Positions 50,869 through 61,123 of a stretch of 64,000 nt of DNA are shown in pieces. The notes beneath the pieces are model-generated. The model did no database searches, had not been told where the DNA came from, and was given only the letters and a program-made list of their open reading frames with translations. Position 1 is the first letter of the stretch. The number at the start of each line of letters is the position of its first letter. Position numbers and translations under genes: made by a program. This stretch comes from Singulisphaera acidiphila DSM 18658 (GTDB lineage: Bacteria; Planctomycetota; Planctomycetia; Isosphaerales; Isosphaeraceae): contig NC_019892.1 of assembly GCF_000242455.2 (NCBI RefSeq), positions 2,480,001-2,544,000 of the forward strand. Direction: 5' to 3'.

Positions 50869-52153
50869 CAGGGCCAGCGCACACTAATTCGTTGATCCGA
50901 CAATGACTTGCAAGAGGAACTCCTCACTCCAGCCGCAACTCCGCCGCTTCATGGCTACACTCTCGCGGCCGGGATGTTGCTTCAACAGCGAGAGGCTGAG
51001 GCGATTCAGCCACGCCATGTTTTCTCGGAGGCACTTCTCGCGGATCCGCGATTCGTCCTCGCGATAGGTCACATCCAGAGTCCAGTGGCAGCCGTTTTCG
51101 ATGCCCCAGTGTGACCGAACGGCGCGGGCGAATCGCTTCACATCAACCGCCAGGCTGCTGATGTAGTAGCGGACCTCGTTAGTCACCTTGCCGTCGCGGA
51201 CCGATTCGGAGACCGCAATACCGATCGATTTCAGCCCGTTCCACGACCTGAGCCCTGGTAGGTCTTGGGGCACGGGCAGTTGGATGTAGGTCCGCGTCTC
51301 CCGACGGCCATGCCCCGATTCCACGGTCTGATGCCGACCGGCATCCACACCCGCGAAGTCGTCCTCCCACTGCTTTGATGACCACCTGATGCATCGTCCC
51401 CTGGTTCCCTTTCAAGGCCAGGACGTAATCCGCCTTCCCCTCGACGATTCGCTCGGCGATGGCCTTCTGCGTCCCCATCGCGTCGATCGTGATGATCGCC
51501 CCCTCGATGTCGACCTGCCTCAAGAGCTCGGGGATGGCCGTGATCTCGTTTGACTTCTCGGCGCAGGCCACCTGGCCCAGCGACAGGCCGTACTCGCTCG
51601 CCCAGACACTCACGGAATGCAGGGCCCCCAGGCCGTTCTTGCGGTCGTGGCTCCGCCTCGCCGTCTTACCGTCCACGGCCAGGACTGGCTACTCGATTCC
51701 GGTCTCCGCTTCCGCCGTCGCCCGCAGGGCCCGCAGCCATCCGGCGAAGCATGACTGGAAGGCATCGGGCTTCAGCGCCATAAGGACGCGGCGGAAGACG
51801 TCCTTGCGTGGGATGCCGTTGGGCAAATCCAGGACTCTGACGAGGAACGCTTGCTTCATGACGGCCCACCTGGCGATCGCGGTCGGGCCGGCGGCGCCGG
51901 CCAGGACAGCCATCAGCGCGATCAGAATGACGCTGGTCAGGGGATGCTGGAGATTGATCGAGGAGCGAGGGTCCTCCAACTCGTGGAAGTGGAGTACGAT
52001 CTCATCCAGGTCGACGCATCGTGGATCCGCCATCGTTCGCTCTCCATGCATAACCAGCCGAGGAGTAAGCATGGAGAATGATTTACAAAAATATCGGCCC
52101 GGGCGCAAGCCCTATAAATCGCCAAAACTACCTATAAGTGCGCGCTGGCCCTG
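50869..52153 (-). mobile_element. ISAs1-family element, copy 1
   Basis: A 1,285-bp element with inverted ends CAGGGCCAGCGC / GCGCTGGCCCTG and an exact 10-bp target duplication CCCCCGGGAG at 50859-50868 and 52154-52163. The transposase inside is broken. Confidence 0.88.
50884..52033 (-). pseudogene. ISAs1-family transposase, copy 1, broken
   Basis: Starts MADPRCVDLDEIVLHFHELE; reads LVRVLDLPNGIPRKDVFRRV, an in-frame TAG at 51689, then VDGKTARRSHDRKNGLGALH, ITIDAMGTQKAIAERIVEGK, a frameshift near 51,370, and YISSLAVDVKRFARAVRSHW, GIENGCHWTLDVTYREDESR. These are the standard ISAs1 blocks in order. One stop and one shift make it inactive. Confidence 0.85.
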
Positions 52154-52295
52154 CCCCCGGGAGCGTTCAGGATCCGGTCGAGGTTGTGCCAATCATGGGG
52201 CCATCGCTATCGTACCCGGCCGCATTCGCCCCGAATGCAATCTGGCCGGCGCGGAACTGGAGAAGGGCAGGAACGATGAGCACAGACGCAGCACC

Positions 52296-53599
52296 CAGGG
52301 CCAGCGCGTATAACTGTGCGGCCTGAGTAGTCTGGCGCGACAGACCGTGGCTCGTTATCTTTGAATCGGTCCTCGTGAATCGGCTTACTGCACTCCGGGT
52401 GTGCGGAGGCCGACACCGACCGATCCCAGGATGCCTCCCATGGCCAAGCCCGTCGATGTCGGCTCCATCGGCTCTTATTTCGAATCGCTCTCCGATCCCC
52501 GCCACGCACGCAATCGTCGGCACTTGATGGTCGATATCGCTGTCATCGCGGTCGCGCCGTCATCTGCGGATGCGATGGCCCTACCGCCATTCATCGCTGG
52601 GCCAAGAATCGTGAGTCCTGGCTGGCCCTGCATCTGGCCCTGCCCAACGGCATCCCCTCACGGGATTGCATCCGACGCTTGCTCATGGCGCTGAAACCCG
52701 AAGCCTTTCAACGCTGCTTCCAGGACTGGATCTGCGACGCGATCCCCGCCGACACTGAGAACTCCCGCCGACACGTCGCTATCGACGGCAAAGCCTGTCG
52801 CGGATCGCACGATGCGGCCAAAGGTCTTGGCAATCTGCACATTGTCAGCGCCTGGGCCAGCGAGCAGGGCATTGCGCTGGGTCAGGTGGCCACCGACGCC
52901 AAGTCCAACGAGATCACAGCCATCCCAAAACTTCTCGAGCAGATTGACCTCACGGATACGCTCATCACGATCGACGCGATGGGCTGCCAGAAAGCGATTG
53001 TCGAGCAGATCGTTGACGGTGGCGGCGACTGCGTGATCGCCGTCAAAGACAATCAGCCGAAGCTCGCAACCGCGATCCAAGCGTTCTTCCTCGACCACCT
53101 GGAACGCGATCTCGAGGACCTCCACTATCGATACGACGAGACCCGTGATGCCGGGCACGGCCGCATCGACGAGCGTTCCTATTATCTGGTCAAGGTGCCG
53201 ACTGATTTCGCGCCGCTGAAGGATTGGCCCTGGATCAAGGCAATTGGCTATGCGGTGCGAATCACGCAGCATGCCGATGGGACGGAGTCGGACGAGGTGC
53301 GTTACTATCTCAGCAGCCACTATCTGAGCGGCAAGCGTTTCGGCGAAGCGGTCCGCGGTCACTGGAGTATCGAGTCGATGCACTGGGTACTCGATGTGAA
53401 CTTTCGCGAAGATGAGCACCGCACTCGCGAGCGGACTTTGGGGAACAACTTGAGCTGGCTTCGGCGGTTCGCCGTGACGCTGCTGAAGCGTCATCCCGAC
53501 AAGGATAGCCTACGTGGAAAGATGATGTCCTGTATGATTAATACGGACTACCTCACGCAAGTCCTTTCACTACAGCGTGTTTGATATGCGCTGGCCCTG
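52296..53599 (+). mobile_element. ISAs1-family element, copy 2
   Basis: A 1,304-bp element with the same type of ends (CAGGGCCAGCGC / GCGCTGGCCCTG) and an exact 10-bp target duplication ACGCAGCACC at 52286-52295 and 53600-53609. It differs from copy 1 in sequence, so it is not a recent duplicate of it. Confidence 0.9.
52440..53584 (+). pseudogene. ISAs1-family transposase, copy 2, frameshifted
   Basis: Starts MAKPVDVGSIGSYFESLSDP and reads ARNRRHLMVDIAVIAV, then loses frame near 52,560-52,670 and resumes at LMALKPEAFQRCFQDWICDA, AIDGKACRGSHDAAKGLGNL, ITIDAMGCQKAIVEQIVDGG, SIESMHWVLDVNFREDEHR. All catalytic blocks are present after the shift, ending at 53584. Only the N-terminal shift disables it. 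Confidence 0.85.
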
Positions 53600-53965
53600 A
53601 CGCAGCACCGCGGAATCTCGATGAACGCCTCGACCGTATCGAATCGATGCTGGCCGCGTTGATTGAGCGGCAGACGATCAGGGACTGGTATTCGACGGAC
53701 GAGTTCGCCCGTCTCGTTGGCAAGGCCGAGTTCACCGTGCGCGAGTGGTGCAGGTTGGTGCGCATTCATGCCGAGAAGAGGCAATCGGGCCGGGGCGTGC
53801 ATTCGGCCTGGGTGATCTCCCACGCGGAGCTGCAGCGGTATCAGAAGAGCGGGCTGCTGCCGCAACACAAACCAATTGGTTGACGTCTAGTGCCAATGGC
53901 TCAATGGATGGTAGTGCTGGGTGCAATTAGCAATCTATGAACCATACTATAAAGCATTGTGTATC

Positions 53966-54470
53966 ATGGACGAGCTTGTCTCAACGACCAGTTGGGACAG
54001 CGTCTCCCTGACCAGGAAGGCCGTGGCCCAGGGGCAGCTCAGGGATTACGAGGGGATGGTTGGCAAGGAATTCCCCCCACTCGGCGTATCTGAGCGAGTT
54101 GACTGACTTACGCGACCAGTTGAAGGCCGGGCTGCCGGACAAGGCACCGGAGGGCGGAACGTCGGTTGCGTAGCTGGCGGAAAGAATCAAGACGCTCAGA
54201 GCGGCGAACGCCGAGGAGGCCGCGCCCGAGAGGACGGTACGCAGGGCGGAGCAGCCGGTGACGGTGAGGATACGGGTCAGGGTGGAGGAGCCAAAGGCTG
54301 AGCCGGTGGAGGAAGAGGAGCCGCCCCCCGGCAACCGTGATCGCCATGCCGGTGGGAGGGCATCGGCAGCAGGTTACGCGGAGGCGGGTGGAGACGAAGC
54401 AGGGGAGGTTGTTTTGAACGACTATTGCGGCACCTCAAAGGCCATGCAGGTGAGGATGAACTGCTTTTGA
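53966..54470 (+). pseudogene. decayed unknown protein remnant
   Basis: One frame reads MDELVSTTSWDSVSLTRKAV and QLRDYEGMVGKEFP; after a shift in a run of C residues near 54,075 another reads AYLSELTDLRDQLKAGLPDK, a TAG, then LAERIKTLRAANAEEAAPER and VRVEEPKAEPVEEEEPPP. The helical, charged style suggests the C-terminus of a larger nucleic-acid enzyme such as a helicase, but I cannot name it. Confidence 0.35.
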
Positions 54471-55086
54471 GGGTCATCGGAACGACGGAGTTTGTGTCTC
54501 GAACCCGATCCCGCAGGATAGGGCATATCCGCAATGCGATTATCCAAACCGGTTGCCACCTCACGCATCTTCTCGACGACCGCAGAGAAATCCCGATTCC
54601 TGTTGAACACGATCGCGGCCAGCTTTGAATCTCGCCATGTCGAGTATCGAAAGAGTTGTTCGGTGAGCTTCTTTCGGAAGTGATCCGGGCCGGACCAGAT
54701 CAGGCATTCGGCAATGAATATGTTGTTGTTATTGGCGCGGATCAGGATGTCTGTCTTCCCGGCTCCGTTGAATGTTTCCCCTGTGGCGTTTCCTTTGAAA
54801 AGCCCATTGAGGGCAACCAGCAAGATGGTTCGAAGATGCTCTTCCTCCATGGCCTTGAAGACTGTGGGGCTTCGCTCGAAGACCGAAACCATCGAGCGGA
54901 TCACGTTCAGAATCTCGTCGTAATCTTGTAGAGACAGCTTCGGTTCCTGGTTCGGAGCTTCGGTCTTTGGCCACACAATGATAGGCGTTGGCTTCACTGG
55001 AACGATGAGCTTTTCGCTGCTATCGCCCCTCCGCTTCAACGCGAATCCGGTCTTTTCCAAATCACTCAAGACCTTGCTGTGGCTGG
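54422..55086 (-). pseudogene. PD-(D/E)XK-like protein, C-terminal part
   Basis: Reads SDLEKTGFALKRRGDSSEKL, LVALNGLFKGNATGETFNGA, GKTDILIRANNNNIFIAECL and RYSTWRDSKLAAIVFNRNRD. Spacing of D and E fits a restriction-like nuclease core, TDILI...IAEC, where relatives have ECK; here the catalytic Lys is replaced by Leu. It continues the gene at 56497-57055: removal of the IS701 element and one CTAG joins EERKAHL to ASHSKVLSDLEK with no shift, for a protein of at least 407 residues. Probably a defence- or mobility-related nuclease fold. Confidence 0.65.
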
Positions 55087-55090
55087 CTAG

Positions 55091-56496
55091 TACTACAGTG
55101 GTAACTAATCCGGGGGGACCGCCCCGCGTTTTTTATAGTGACATCTCCGCGCAAGCGCCTGATGCGCACGCCGCCATTCCGACCAACCCAGCACCTCCGC
55201 GACCTCGGGGAGGTGGCTCCAGAGCAGCCGTACCAACAGGCGTCGCACCTCCGGTGATGACAAGCCGATCAATTCCCGACCACAGTCTGGCTTTTTTTCG
55301 GCGCCCCGTCGGCCAGCTTCCGGACCGCCGCCAGGATCGCTTGGGCAAACAGGCTGAGCGTGACATGACGATACCAGCCTGTCCAACTCCGCACCTCGTA
55401 GTCGGCCAGCCCGACCTCCTGCTTGCCCGTCTCGAAGCCCCCCTCCACCGCCCATCGAGCCCCGGCGGTCTTGGCCAATCGCCTCAGCGTTGTTCGTCTC
55501 GGGCCAGCCGCGATGTAGTACGCCAGGTCCTCGGGGTCATCAAGACTGCGGCGGACCAGTAGCCATCGCTGCCACTGCGGACCCAGGTCGTTATTGATCC
55601 GCACCCAGGCCCAGGCGTACCGCCGCGGTCCCTTGCTCCCCGCGGCAATCGTGACCTCGTACCAGGCCCGCTTCGGCAGCGACTTCGCGAGGACGGCGAC
55701 CGTCGACTGGCGGGGGCCCGTCCACACGTACTGGTTCGCCCGGACGGCGAGAACGTAGGGCCGCTGTCGCGACTCCAACCACCGCCACAGGCCCCCGTCG
55801 CTGCCGTAGACCTCGTCGCCGGTGACCCAGGCCGCCGGCACCCTGGCCTCGAAGGCACGCTCAAGCATCAGTTTGGCCAACTGGGGCTTGGTGGCGAAGG
55901 TCGTCCCCTTGGGGATGCCCGCTCGCTCGCACCGCGCCGTCGGTCCACTCCTTGGGCAGGTACAAGGCCCGATCGATGAACGCCGTGCCGTGTCGGCTCG
56001 CATAGGCCAGGAAAACGCCGACCTGGGCGTTCTCGATCCGCCCGGCGGTGCCGGTGTACTGGCGGGCGACCCCAGCGGAGTGCGTCCCCTTCTTGAGGAA
56101 GCCCGTCTCGTCCAGGATCAGCACGGCATCAGCATCACCGAGTCCCCCGACGACGTAATCCCGCAGGTCGTTACGCACCGCCTCGGGGTCCCATTCGGAC
56201 CGACTCAGCAGGTACTGGATGCCGTAGGGGTCGGCATCGCCGATCTGCTCGGCGACTTGCCAGGAGTTCTTCCGCTGGACCGGCCCGAGCAGGCCGATGA
56301 GGTAGGCCCGGACGCGATCGCGCGTCTCGCTGCGGGGAAATCTCGCCCCGATCCGACGGGCGACCCCGTCCAATTCCTGTCCCCATGCAGAGACATCATC
56401 GAACACAACAACGGCACCGGTGCTGGCCATGGCAACCCTCCTTGAGTGGCTCCTTGACCAGCTTAACCGGACCGGCTATTAGTTACTACTGTAGTA
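55091..56496 (-). mobile_element. IS701-family element
   Basis: A 1,406-bp element with ends TACTACAGTGGTAACTAAT (left) and TACTACAGTAGTAACTAAT (right, reversed), flanked by CTAG at 55087-55090 and 56497-56500, the YTAR target expected for IS701. Its transposase has two frameshifts. Confidence 0.88.
55105..56430 (-). pseudogene. IS701-family transposase with frameshifts
   Basis: Starts MASTGAVVVFDDVSAWGQEL and reads YLLSRSEWDPEAVRNDLRDY, ADAVLILDETGFLKKGTHSA (catalytic Asp) and VGVFLAYASRHGTAFIDRAL; shifts frame near 55,930 to FATKPQLAKLMLERAF, WVTGDEVYGSDGGLWRWLE (second Asp), RWAVEGGFETGKQEVGLADY (Glu); shifts again near 55,290 to the usual tail LSSPEVRRLLVRLLWSHLPE, ARRCHYKKRG. All DDE residues are present, but split across frames. 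Confidence 0.85.
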
Positions 56497-57055
56497 CTAG
56501 GTGGGCCTTTCTCTCTTCTATCTTCTGCACGGCCCACTTCTTCAGATCGGGATTATAGAATTCCAATTTTTGCTGAATGGACGCAAGCCCTTCTTTAATT
56601 CGCCCTGCAACCGCAAGCACTCTGGGATGCAACTGATCCAATTTGTTTTTCTCGAGCCTGAATGAGAACACGAGTTCTCCAGGATAAATCTCGATAGGCT
56701 GGGAGATTATCGGAGCTGATCCACCGGATAGCTTGAAAAGTTGATGATGGCCGGAAAACGGCAGATGAACTCTGACGCTCACCTCTTCGTGCCCACCGGT
56801 AAATGCCGGTTCTTCGCAATAGATTTCCTTCGGCAGGAGCAATGGACAGGCCACCTGAAACTTGGCCGAGAATTCGGCTGCAAGGCTGTCTACATTGGCC
56901 CCGATAATCTCCGACGCTGGAACTCCATCAATCTCGCCGCACATCTGATTTCGAATATTGAGGATGTGGTCATCAATTGTTCCAAGATTGAACAGACTGC
57001 TGTACAAGGCAAGTCTCCCAAGTTTAGGGCCATCGTGGTCAATCCAATTATACAA
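56497..57055 (-). pseudogene. PD-(D/E)XK-like protein, N-terminal part
   Basis: Reads YNWIDHDGPKLGRLALYSSL, IDDHILNIRNQMCGEIDGVP, HLPFSGHHQLFKLSGGSAPI and VQKIEERKAHL, where the IS701 element cuts it. The start is uncertain: TTG at 57055 has GAGGA upstream, but protein-like sequence continues upstream in frame (TYHIVLAVYAVPIANLPIL), so the true start may be further right. It is the first half of the gene continued at 54422-55086. Confidence 0.55.
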
Positions 57056-57384
57056 TCGATCCTCGGAAAGCGTTGCGGGCTCGCTTCTATTTGTTAAAAT
57101 GGGTAAATTGGCGATCGGAACCGCATATACCGCGAGAACAATATGGTACGTGTCAGAACTGCAAAATTCCCCAAGCCCGATGAGACGGGACGGAAGTAGC
57201 AGGGCAGGAGAGGCATGGTATCCAGGCGAAGGTGAGTCAGGCGGAGGCGGTGAGGCAGGCGATTGCCGTCGGGATGGACGCCCCCTCCGATGGCGTGGAG
57301 TTCATCATGGCCCATTTCGGCATCGAGATGGACAACAAGAAATTCAGCCTCGCCAAGTCGCAGCAGAAAATCCGCGACGCTAAG

Positions 57385-57522
57385 TGGTGCATCCGCCAAG
57401 TCGTTTGACGGCGCAGGTGGAACCCCGGCCGGGCCGGCCGGGCTGCGACTTTCGCGTTCGGCTCGCGTTTATCGTAGCTCGGTCGGCCCGGCCGAGTGTC
57501 TTACGACTTGGCGGATGCACCA
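57385..57522. repeat. miniature inverted-repeat element A
   Basis: A 138-bp element with 20-bp inverted ends (TGGTGCATCCGCCAAGTCGT / ACGACTTGGCGGATGCACCA) and a GC-rich internal palindrome. CTAAG flanks it at 57380-57384 and 57523-57527. No coding capacity. Confidence 0.75.
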
Positions 57523-57527
57523 CTAAG

Positions 57528-57632
57528 TGGTGCATCCGCCAAGAGACGAGACAGTATCAATCCATCGTAACTCCTGAATTGATTAGTTGTTCGATGCCTC
57601 GGTTTCTGTCAACGAACCTGGCGGATGCACCA
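57528..57632. repeat. miniature inverted-repeat element B
   Basis: A 105-bp element with the same 16-bp ends (TGGTGCATCCGCCAAG, one mismatch at the far end) but a different middle. It shares the CTAAG at 57523-57527 with element A and has another at 57633-57637, so the two lie in tandem. Confidence 0.75.
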
Positions 57633-57832
57633 CTAAGGGAAAGAAGGGGAAGCGACGAGTTACCATCGCGGGTGGCGTTACGACCGTTGATAACGGCCTG
57701 ACCGCGCGACCAAAGATCACGCCCAATGCCCAGGGCGACTTGCTGGACGCAATGGAAAAGGTGAAGCCACTCATCGCCAGCGTCGGCAAAGAGCACAGCT
57801 TCACCGTATCATCGAACTTCTTGGCTGATCGC

Positions 57833-59152
57833 TCAGCGCCCCCGCTCCTGCCGTCGGTAAAACGGATTCGGGTCGAACAACCCCCGAAACATTTCATCCT
57901 TCAAGTAATTGAGCCGCCTGATCTTCCGGGTTCCCTCCCCCCGGACGGACAACGCGGCTTCATCCTGGCCCAGCCGCATCAGCTCGCTCGGCTCCAGGCC
58001 CGCCACCTCTGAGTATTGCTTGCAGGAGGAATATTGGGCGTGGCTGAAACTCATCAGCACACCCTAATTGTTGAGGAGGCTCGGCCAGTCTGTCGGGTAG
58101 CGACCTTTCATCAGGGCGAGATCCTGCCAGACCGAAACCAGTTGCACACTGTATCCCCTGAGCAGGGTCGTCACCGCGAGCAGGGGATCGATCGTCCCGA
58201 GCTGCGCCAGTTCGTCAAAAACAAACAACGTCTTCTTCTCGGGAATCTCCCTCCTCCGCATGATGGTCGTCAGCAGCGTGCCCGCCCAGCACCGCAAGAG
58301 GCAGCGGTGGCTCTTCGGCTTCTCCGGCGGGATGGTGATGTAGATGGTCTGCGGCTTGCCCTCTACCACGTCAAGAAGCGAGAGCGTCGAATCCCGCATG
58401 CAGTCCGTCACCTGGTCGGAGTTCAAGGCCCTCATGACCGTGCGGGCGGTGGAAAGCACGCTCGGCCTGGTCTGCTGGGTTGCGTGCTGGAGATATCCCG
58501 CGATCTCCCCGTAGAAGAATGGCGGCAATTCCTCTTTCTTCCCATCCAGCAGCCCCGCCAGGTGGTAATCCACATCCTCATTGAAGAGGAGGTCGCGGGG
58601 CGCCTTCATGTTCCGTTCCTCGGGCGACACGTCTCCCGCGACGTAGGCGATGAGCCCCGAGTTCAGGCCGCTGGCGGTGTCGGCCCAGAATGGCTCCCTC
58701 TGGCTGGAGTGCCCCTCGCCGAGGAGTGAGGCCAGCATCTCCGCGTCCGGCTCCAGCATCGAGCCTTCGAGCGAGAACAGGTCGAACGGATTCAGCCGGT
58801 CGGTTTCATGGCCGGTAATGCCGAACGGGTCGAGGATGTGGACCGCTTGCCCCAGCCCAAGGCGGGCGCGAGCAGTGACCGCCGAGAGCACGCCCTTCAA
58901 GTCAATAACGATCATCGGCCCGTCATAACCGTAAGAAGCGTCGGGATCAGGGAATCCCGACTCTTGCTCGAGCCCGTGGGGGGCGATCACGCAAATCGGG
59001 GCGTCGCCATCGTAGGTGAGGAGCTTGTCGCCCGCAGGTTGGGCCTTGTCGAAGCCGAAGATTGATGGTGCTTCCGTATGATGGACGACTCCTGGAGGCG
59101 CAGAAGAATGCCCCATCCGATGGACGGGGCTGTCTGAAGATTCGCCTGCCAA
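57833..59152 (-). pseudogene. TraG/VirD4-type conjugative coupling protein, damaged
   Basis: About 440 codons. It reads YDGPMIVIDLKGVLSAVTAR, VHILDPFGITGHETDRLNPF, KTLFVFDELAQLGTIDPLLA (Walker B) and VQLVSVWQDLALMKGRYP. A TAG at 58064-58066 interrupts just before the usual end, which continues in frame as SELMRLGQDEAALSVRGEG and NYLKDEMFRGLFDPNPFYR. The Walker A loop is lost: reading one base over gives TGSSKSRDSLIPTLLT, so two compensating shifts (near 58,990 and 58,930) replaced it. The N-terminal membrane part is absent. It would have pumped DNA into a type IV secretion channel. Confidence 0.85.
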
Positions 59153-59268
59153 GAATCGCCGGGCCGATCAAACTTCGCAGGGCCGGGCAGGGAGTTAACG
59201 TTGGGCTTTTCAGTATTCATCTGGATAGATCGCATCCGATCAGCGATCCTTCCGCCAGGAGGGACGCC

Positions 59269-59604
59269 ATGGAAACGCAGTGGGAAGGATTTATCGCCGG
59301 GCTGTTCGAGGGTTACGAAGGCGGGAGGGTCTACGAGCTGACCAACGGCACCCGCTGGCGGCAGGATGATCGCACCAAGGAGTACGTCTACCGGGAGCGG
59401 GCGAAGGCCAAGCTGCTCTGGAATCAGAGTACGGGGACGCACTTCCTGGAAGTGGAAGGCACGTCGGGTGGTGGAGGATCGCGGGATGGAACGGGTGGGG
59501 AGCGTTTTAGCTTGGCTTTGGTCTTGCCAGTTCTTCGAGAGTCACGATGGGCGGCTGTCTGTGAATCACGGCGGGTTTCACAATCACAACCATCCAAACA
59601 CTGA
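59269..59604 (+). CDS. small hypothetical protein
   Basis: A 111-residue protein starting METQWEGFIAGLFEGYEGGR after an excellent AGGAGGG site. Its first 66 residues (VYELTNGTRWRQDDRTKEYV, YRERAKAKLLWNQSTG) are well formed and look like a compact beta domain known from planctomycete hypothetical proteins. After GTSGGGGS the C-terminus seems scrambled and overlaps the DUF5677-like gene on the other strand, so the end may be frameshifted. Confidence 0.55.
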   Translation: METQWEGFIAGLFEGYEGGRVYELTNGTRWRQDDRTKEYVYRERAKAKLLWNQSTGTHFLEVEGTSGGGGSRDGTGGERFSLALVLPVLRESRWAAVCESRRVSQSQPSKH

Positions 59605-60434
59605 GTTCAGTATCTTCGCCCGTAGAGAGCGTTAACCCAAACTCTTCGAGCAACTCCACAGCAAGAGCTGAAGCCATCCATGAGCCATAAATCAACGCAA
59701 AATTGCTGTAATATTGCTCAAATGTCTTGTTAGTAATTGTGGCGACGTGGCTCTCGCGATTATACCAAACCACCCGAAGTAAGTGATGCAGGCTTGCATG
59801 AACTGAACTGTTGACTGCGTGGTAAAAGAACTCGTAAATCTCCGTCGCCTTACCACGCTCTGCCATGTACTTGACTGTTGGCTTCGCTGTATTCCCCCCA
59901 GCCGACTCGCTTTCCCAGTTCTTTCAACTTAGCTTTTAGGTCCGCAATGCGATCAGCCAAATCCGCCGATACGTTGACGATTCTCTTCGGATCCGATTCG
60001 TCCGCCCAGCCGTAGGCTCTTTGCTATTCGCTGAAAAATCGACCCTGGGCGGAGATGCCTTCATGGATATCGAGAATGGATCGCAGCTTCACGTACTCGT
60101 CGGCATCCGCACGGTGCAGTGACCGGAGGAATTTCGCAAAGATCAACTCCTCACAGATCGGTCGAAGCAGCCCCGTTGCCGCGTAGTTGTGCCCGCCTTC
60201 GACACAATAAATGACGGAGGTCAGAGCCTCTTCCGACTTCCGCGCGATAGTGCGAATAACCAAGGAGGCGTCGGCCTTCGTCCCGTCCACACCTTCGCAG
60301 ATGCGGTCAGTAAGTCGTTTCAATATCTCCTGGATTTTCTTCGAGGCGACGAGGTAGAGTGCTTTGATATCTCCCGCCTCGATCAACGGCCCTACCTCGG
60401 AAATGATCTCGTCGTCGGTAGGCTGCCTGCTCAT
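59507..60434 (-). pseudogene. DUF5677-like protein with amber stop and frameshift
   Basis: Starts MSRQPTDDEIISEVGPLIEA after a GGGGG-type site at 60434 and reads RTIARKSEEALTSVIYCVEG, ATGLLRPICEELIFAKFLRS. A TAG at 60024-60026 stops it; the frame continues QRAYGWADESDPKRIVNVSA, then near 59,880 shifts to MAERGKATEIYEFFYHAVNS, SVHASLHHLLRVVWYN. The helical pattern and order fit DUF5677-type proteins, often linked to abortive-infection-like or toxin-like systems. About 300 codons in all. Confidence 0.6.
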
Positions 60435-60469
60435 TCTCGATCCCCCCGTAGTTCTCGTGGCCGCTGGGT

Positions 60470-60763
60470 TCAATCCCGACTTCGTAGGCGAATCGGCTTA
60501 GGGCAGACGGACTCCCTGAATCCCGCCAACGCGTCACGGACGGTTTTGGAATCACGCACCAGCACCCCTTCGATCACCACCTTATCGGCTGCGACGGTGA
60601 CGCGCCGCTTCCTGTGGGAGAGCAGGGGCCGCAAGAGCTTGGTCAACTCTTTCTGCTGGGACGTTTGTAGAGGCATTGGAAACCGCATTTCGATTGGCGG
60701 GCCGTCGAGAGTCGTCTTCTTCAGTGGACGAATGGACTTCGCTCTTCGCGGGCCGTCGGCCAT
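60470..60763 (-). CDS. small basic hypothetical protein
   Basis: A 97-residue protein starting MADGPRRAKSIRPLKKTTLD with a TGGAG site about nine bases upstream. It is basic throughout, with one beta-like stretch RVTVAADKVVIEGVLV. It ends 36 bases before the DUF5677-like gene on the same strand, so the two are probably co-transcribed. Family not recognised. Confidence 0.5.
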   Translation of the reverse strand: MADGPRRAKSIRPLKKTTLDGPPIEMRFPMPLQTSQQKELTKLLRPLLSHRKRRVTVAADKVVIEGVLVRDSKTVRDALAGFRESVCPKPIRLRSRD

Positions 60764-61123
60764 GGCGCGGACTCCATGCGGACAACCAAGTAGGTACAAT
60801 GGTTTAGTCCACGTCAGTGCCAAATGGAAGGTTGGAGAGGCCTCTAGCCGATGCGTGTCGAAGTGGTGGTCCTCGCCTACGACACGGCGGCCCTTCATCC
60901 GAAGGGTGTTTTCGCCCGCCTCAATTTCCCCATGGCAGCATGAACGCTGCCACACCGGACTGGGAATCCGGCATGCCAGCGCTCCGTGGCTCCTACTCTC
61001 GATCTTCTGCAATTCTTCTGCAGTCACTGGCAGTGCCAGTCCCCTTTGGCTACAATGCGACCGAAGGCAAGTGCAAACGTAAACCATTACTATAACAAGG
61101 ATATCAACGTCACCGCAGCGCCA

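Larger units (their letters stand above)
52276..53883 (+). pseudogene. excisionase-like HTH gene split by ISAs1 copy 2
   Basis: ATG at 52276 (AGGAACG just upstream) gives MSTDAA; the ISAs1 element follows. Joining across the 10-bp duplication gives MSTDAAPRNLDERLDRIESM, LAALIERQTIRDWYSTDEFA, RLVGKAEFTVREWCRLVRIH and ISHAELQRYQKSGLLPQ, ending at 53883. This is a 97-residue protein with a coiled N-terminus and a MerR/excisionase-type winged helix (about 34-88) that probably binds DNA. Restoration is exact, with no shift. A role in control of the former integrative element is likely but unproven. Confidence 0.75.
57232..57828 (+). pseudogene. small DNA-binding-like protein split by two miniature elements
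   Basis: One frame reads VSQAEAVRQAIAVGMDAPSD, GVEFIMAHFGIEMDNKKFSL and AKSQQKIRDAK. Two miniature elements then interrupt it. Deleting them and keeping one CTAAG continues GKKGKRRVTIAGGVTTVDNG, KITPNAQGDLLDAMEKVKPL, IASVGKE; a last shift near 57,792 gives QLHRIIELLG and a TGA at 57826-57828. Similar short planctomycete proteins have a helical, possibly DNA-binding, N-terminus. The original start codon is not clear. Confidence 0.55.

Noticed and set aside
50573-50887. Open frame between the IS1634 remnant and ISAs1 copy 1
   Set aside because: No ribosome site or family features, and it runs across the ISAs1 target duplication into the element.
57380-57640. CRISPR-like repeats
   Set aside because: The repeated 16-mers are in inverted orientation with only four copies and uneven spacing; they are the ends of miniature elements. 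No CRISPR array or cas gene was seen anywhere.
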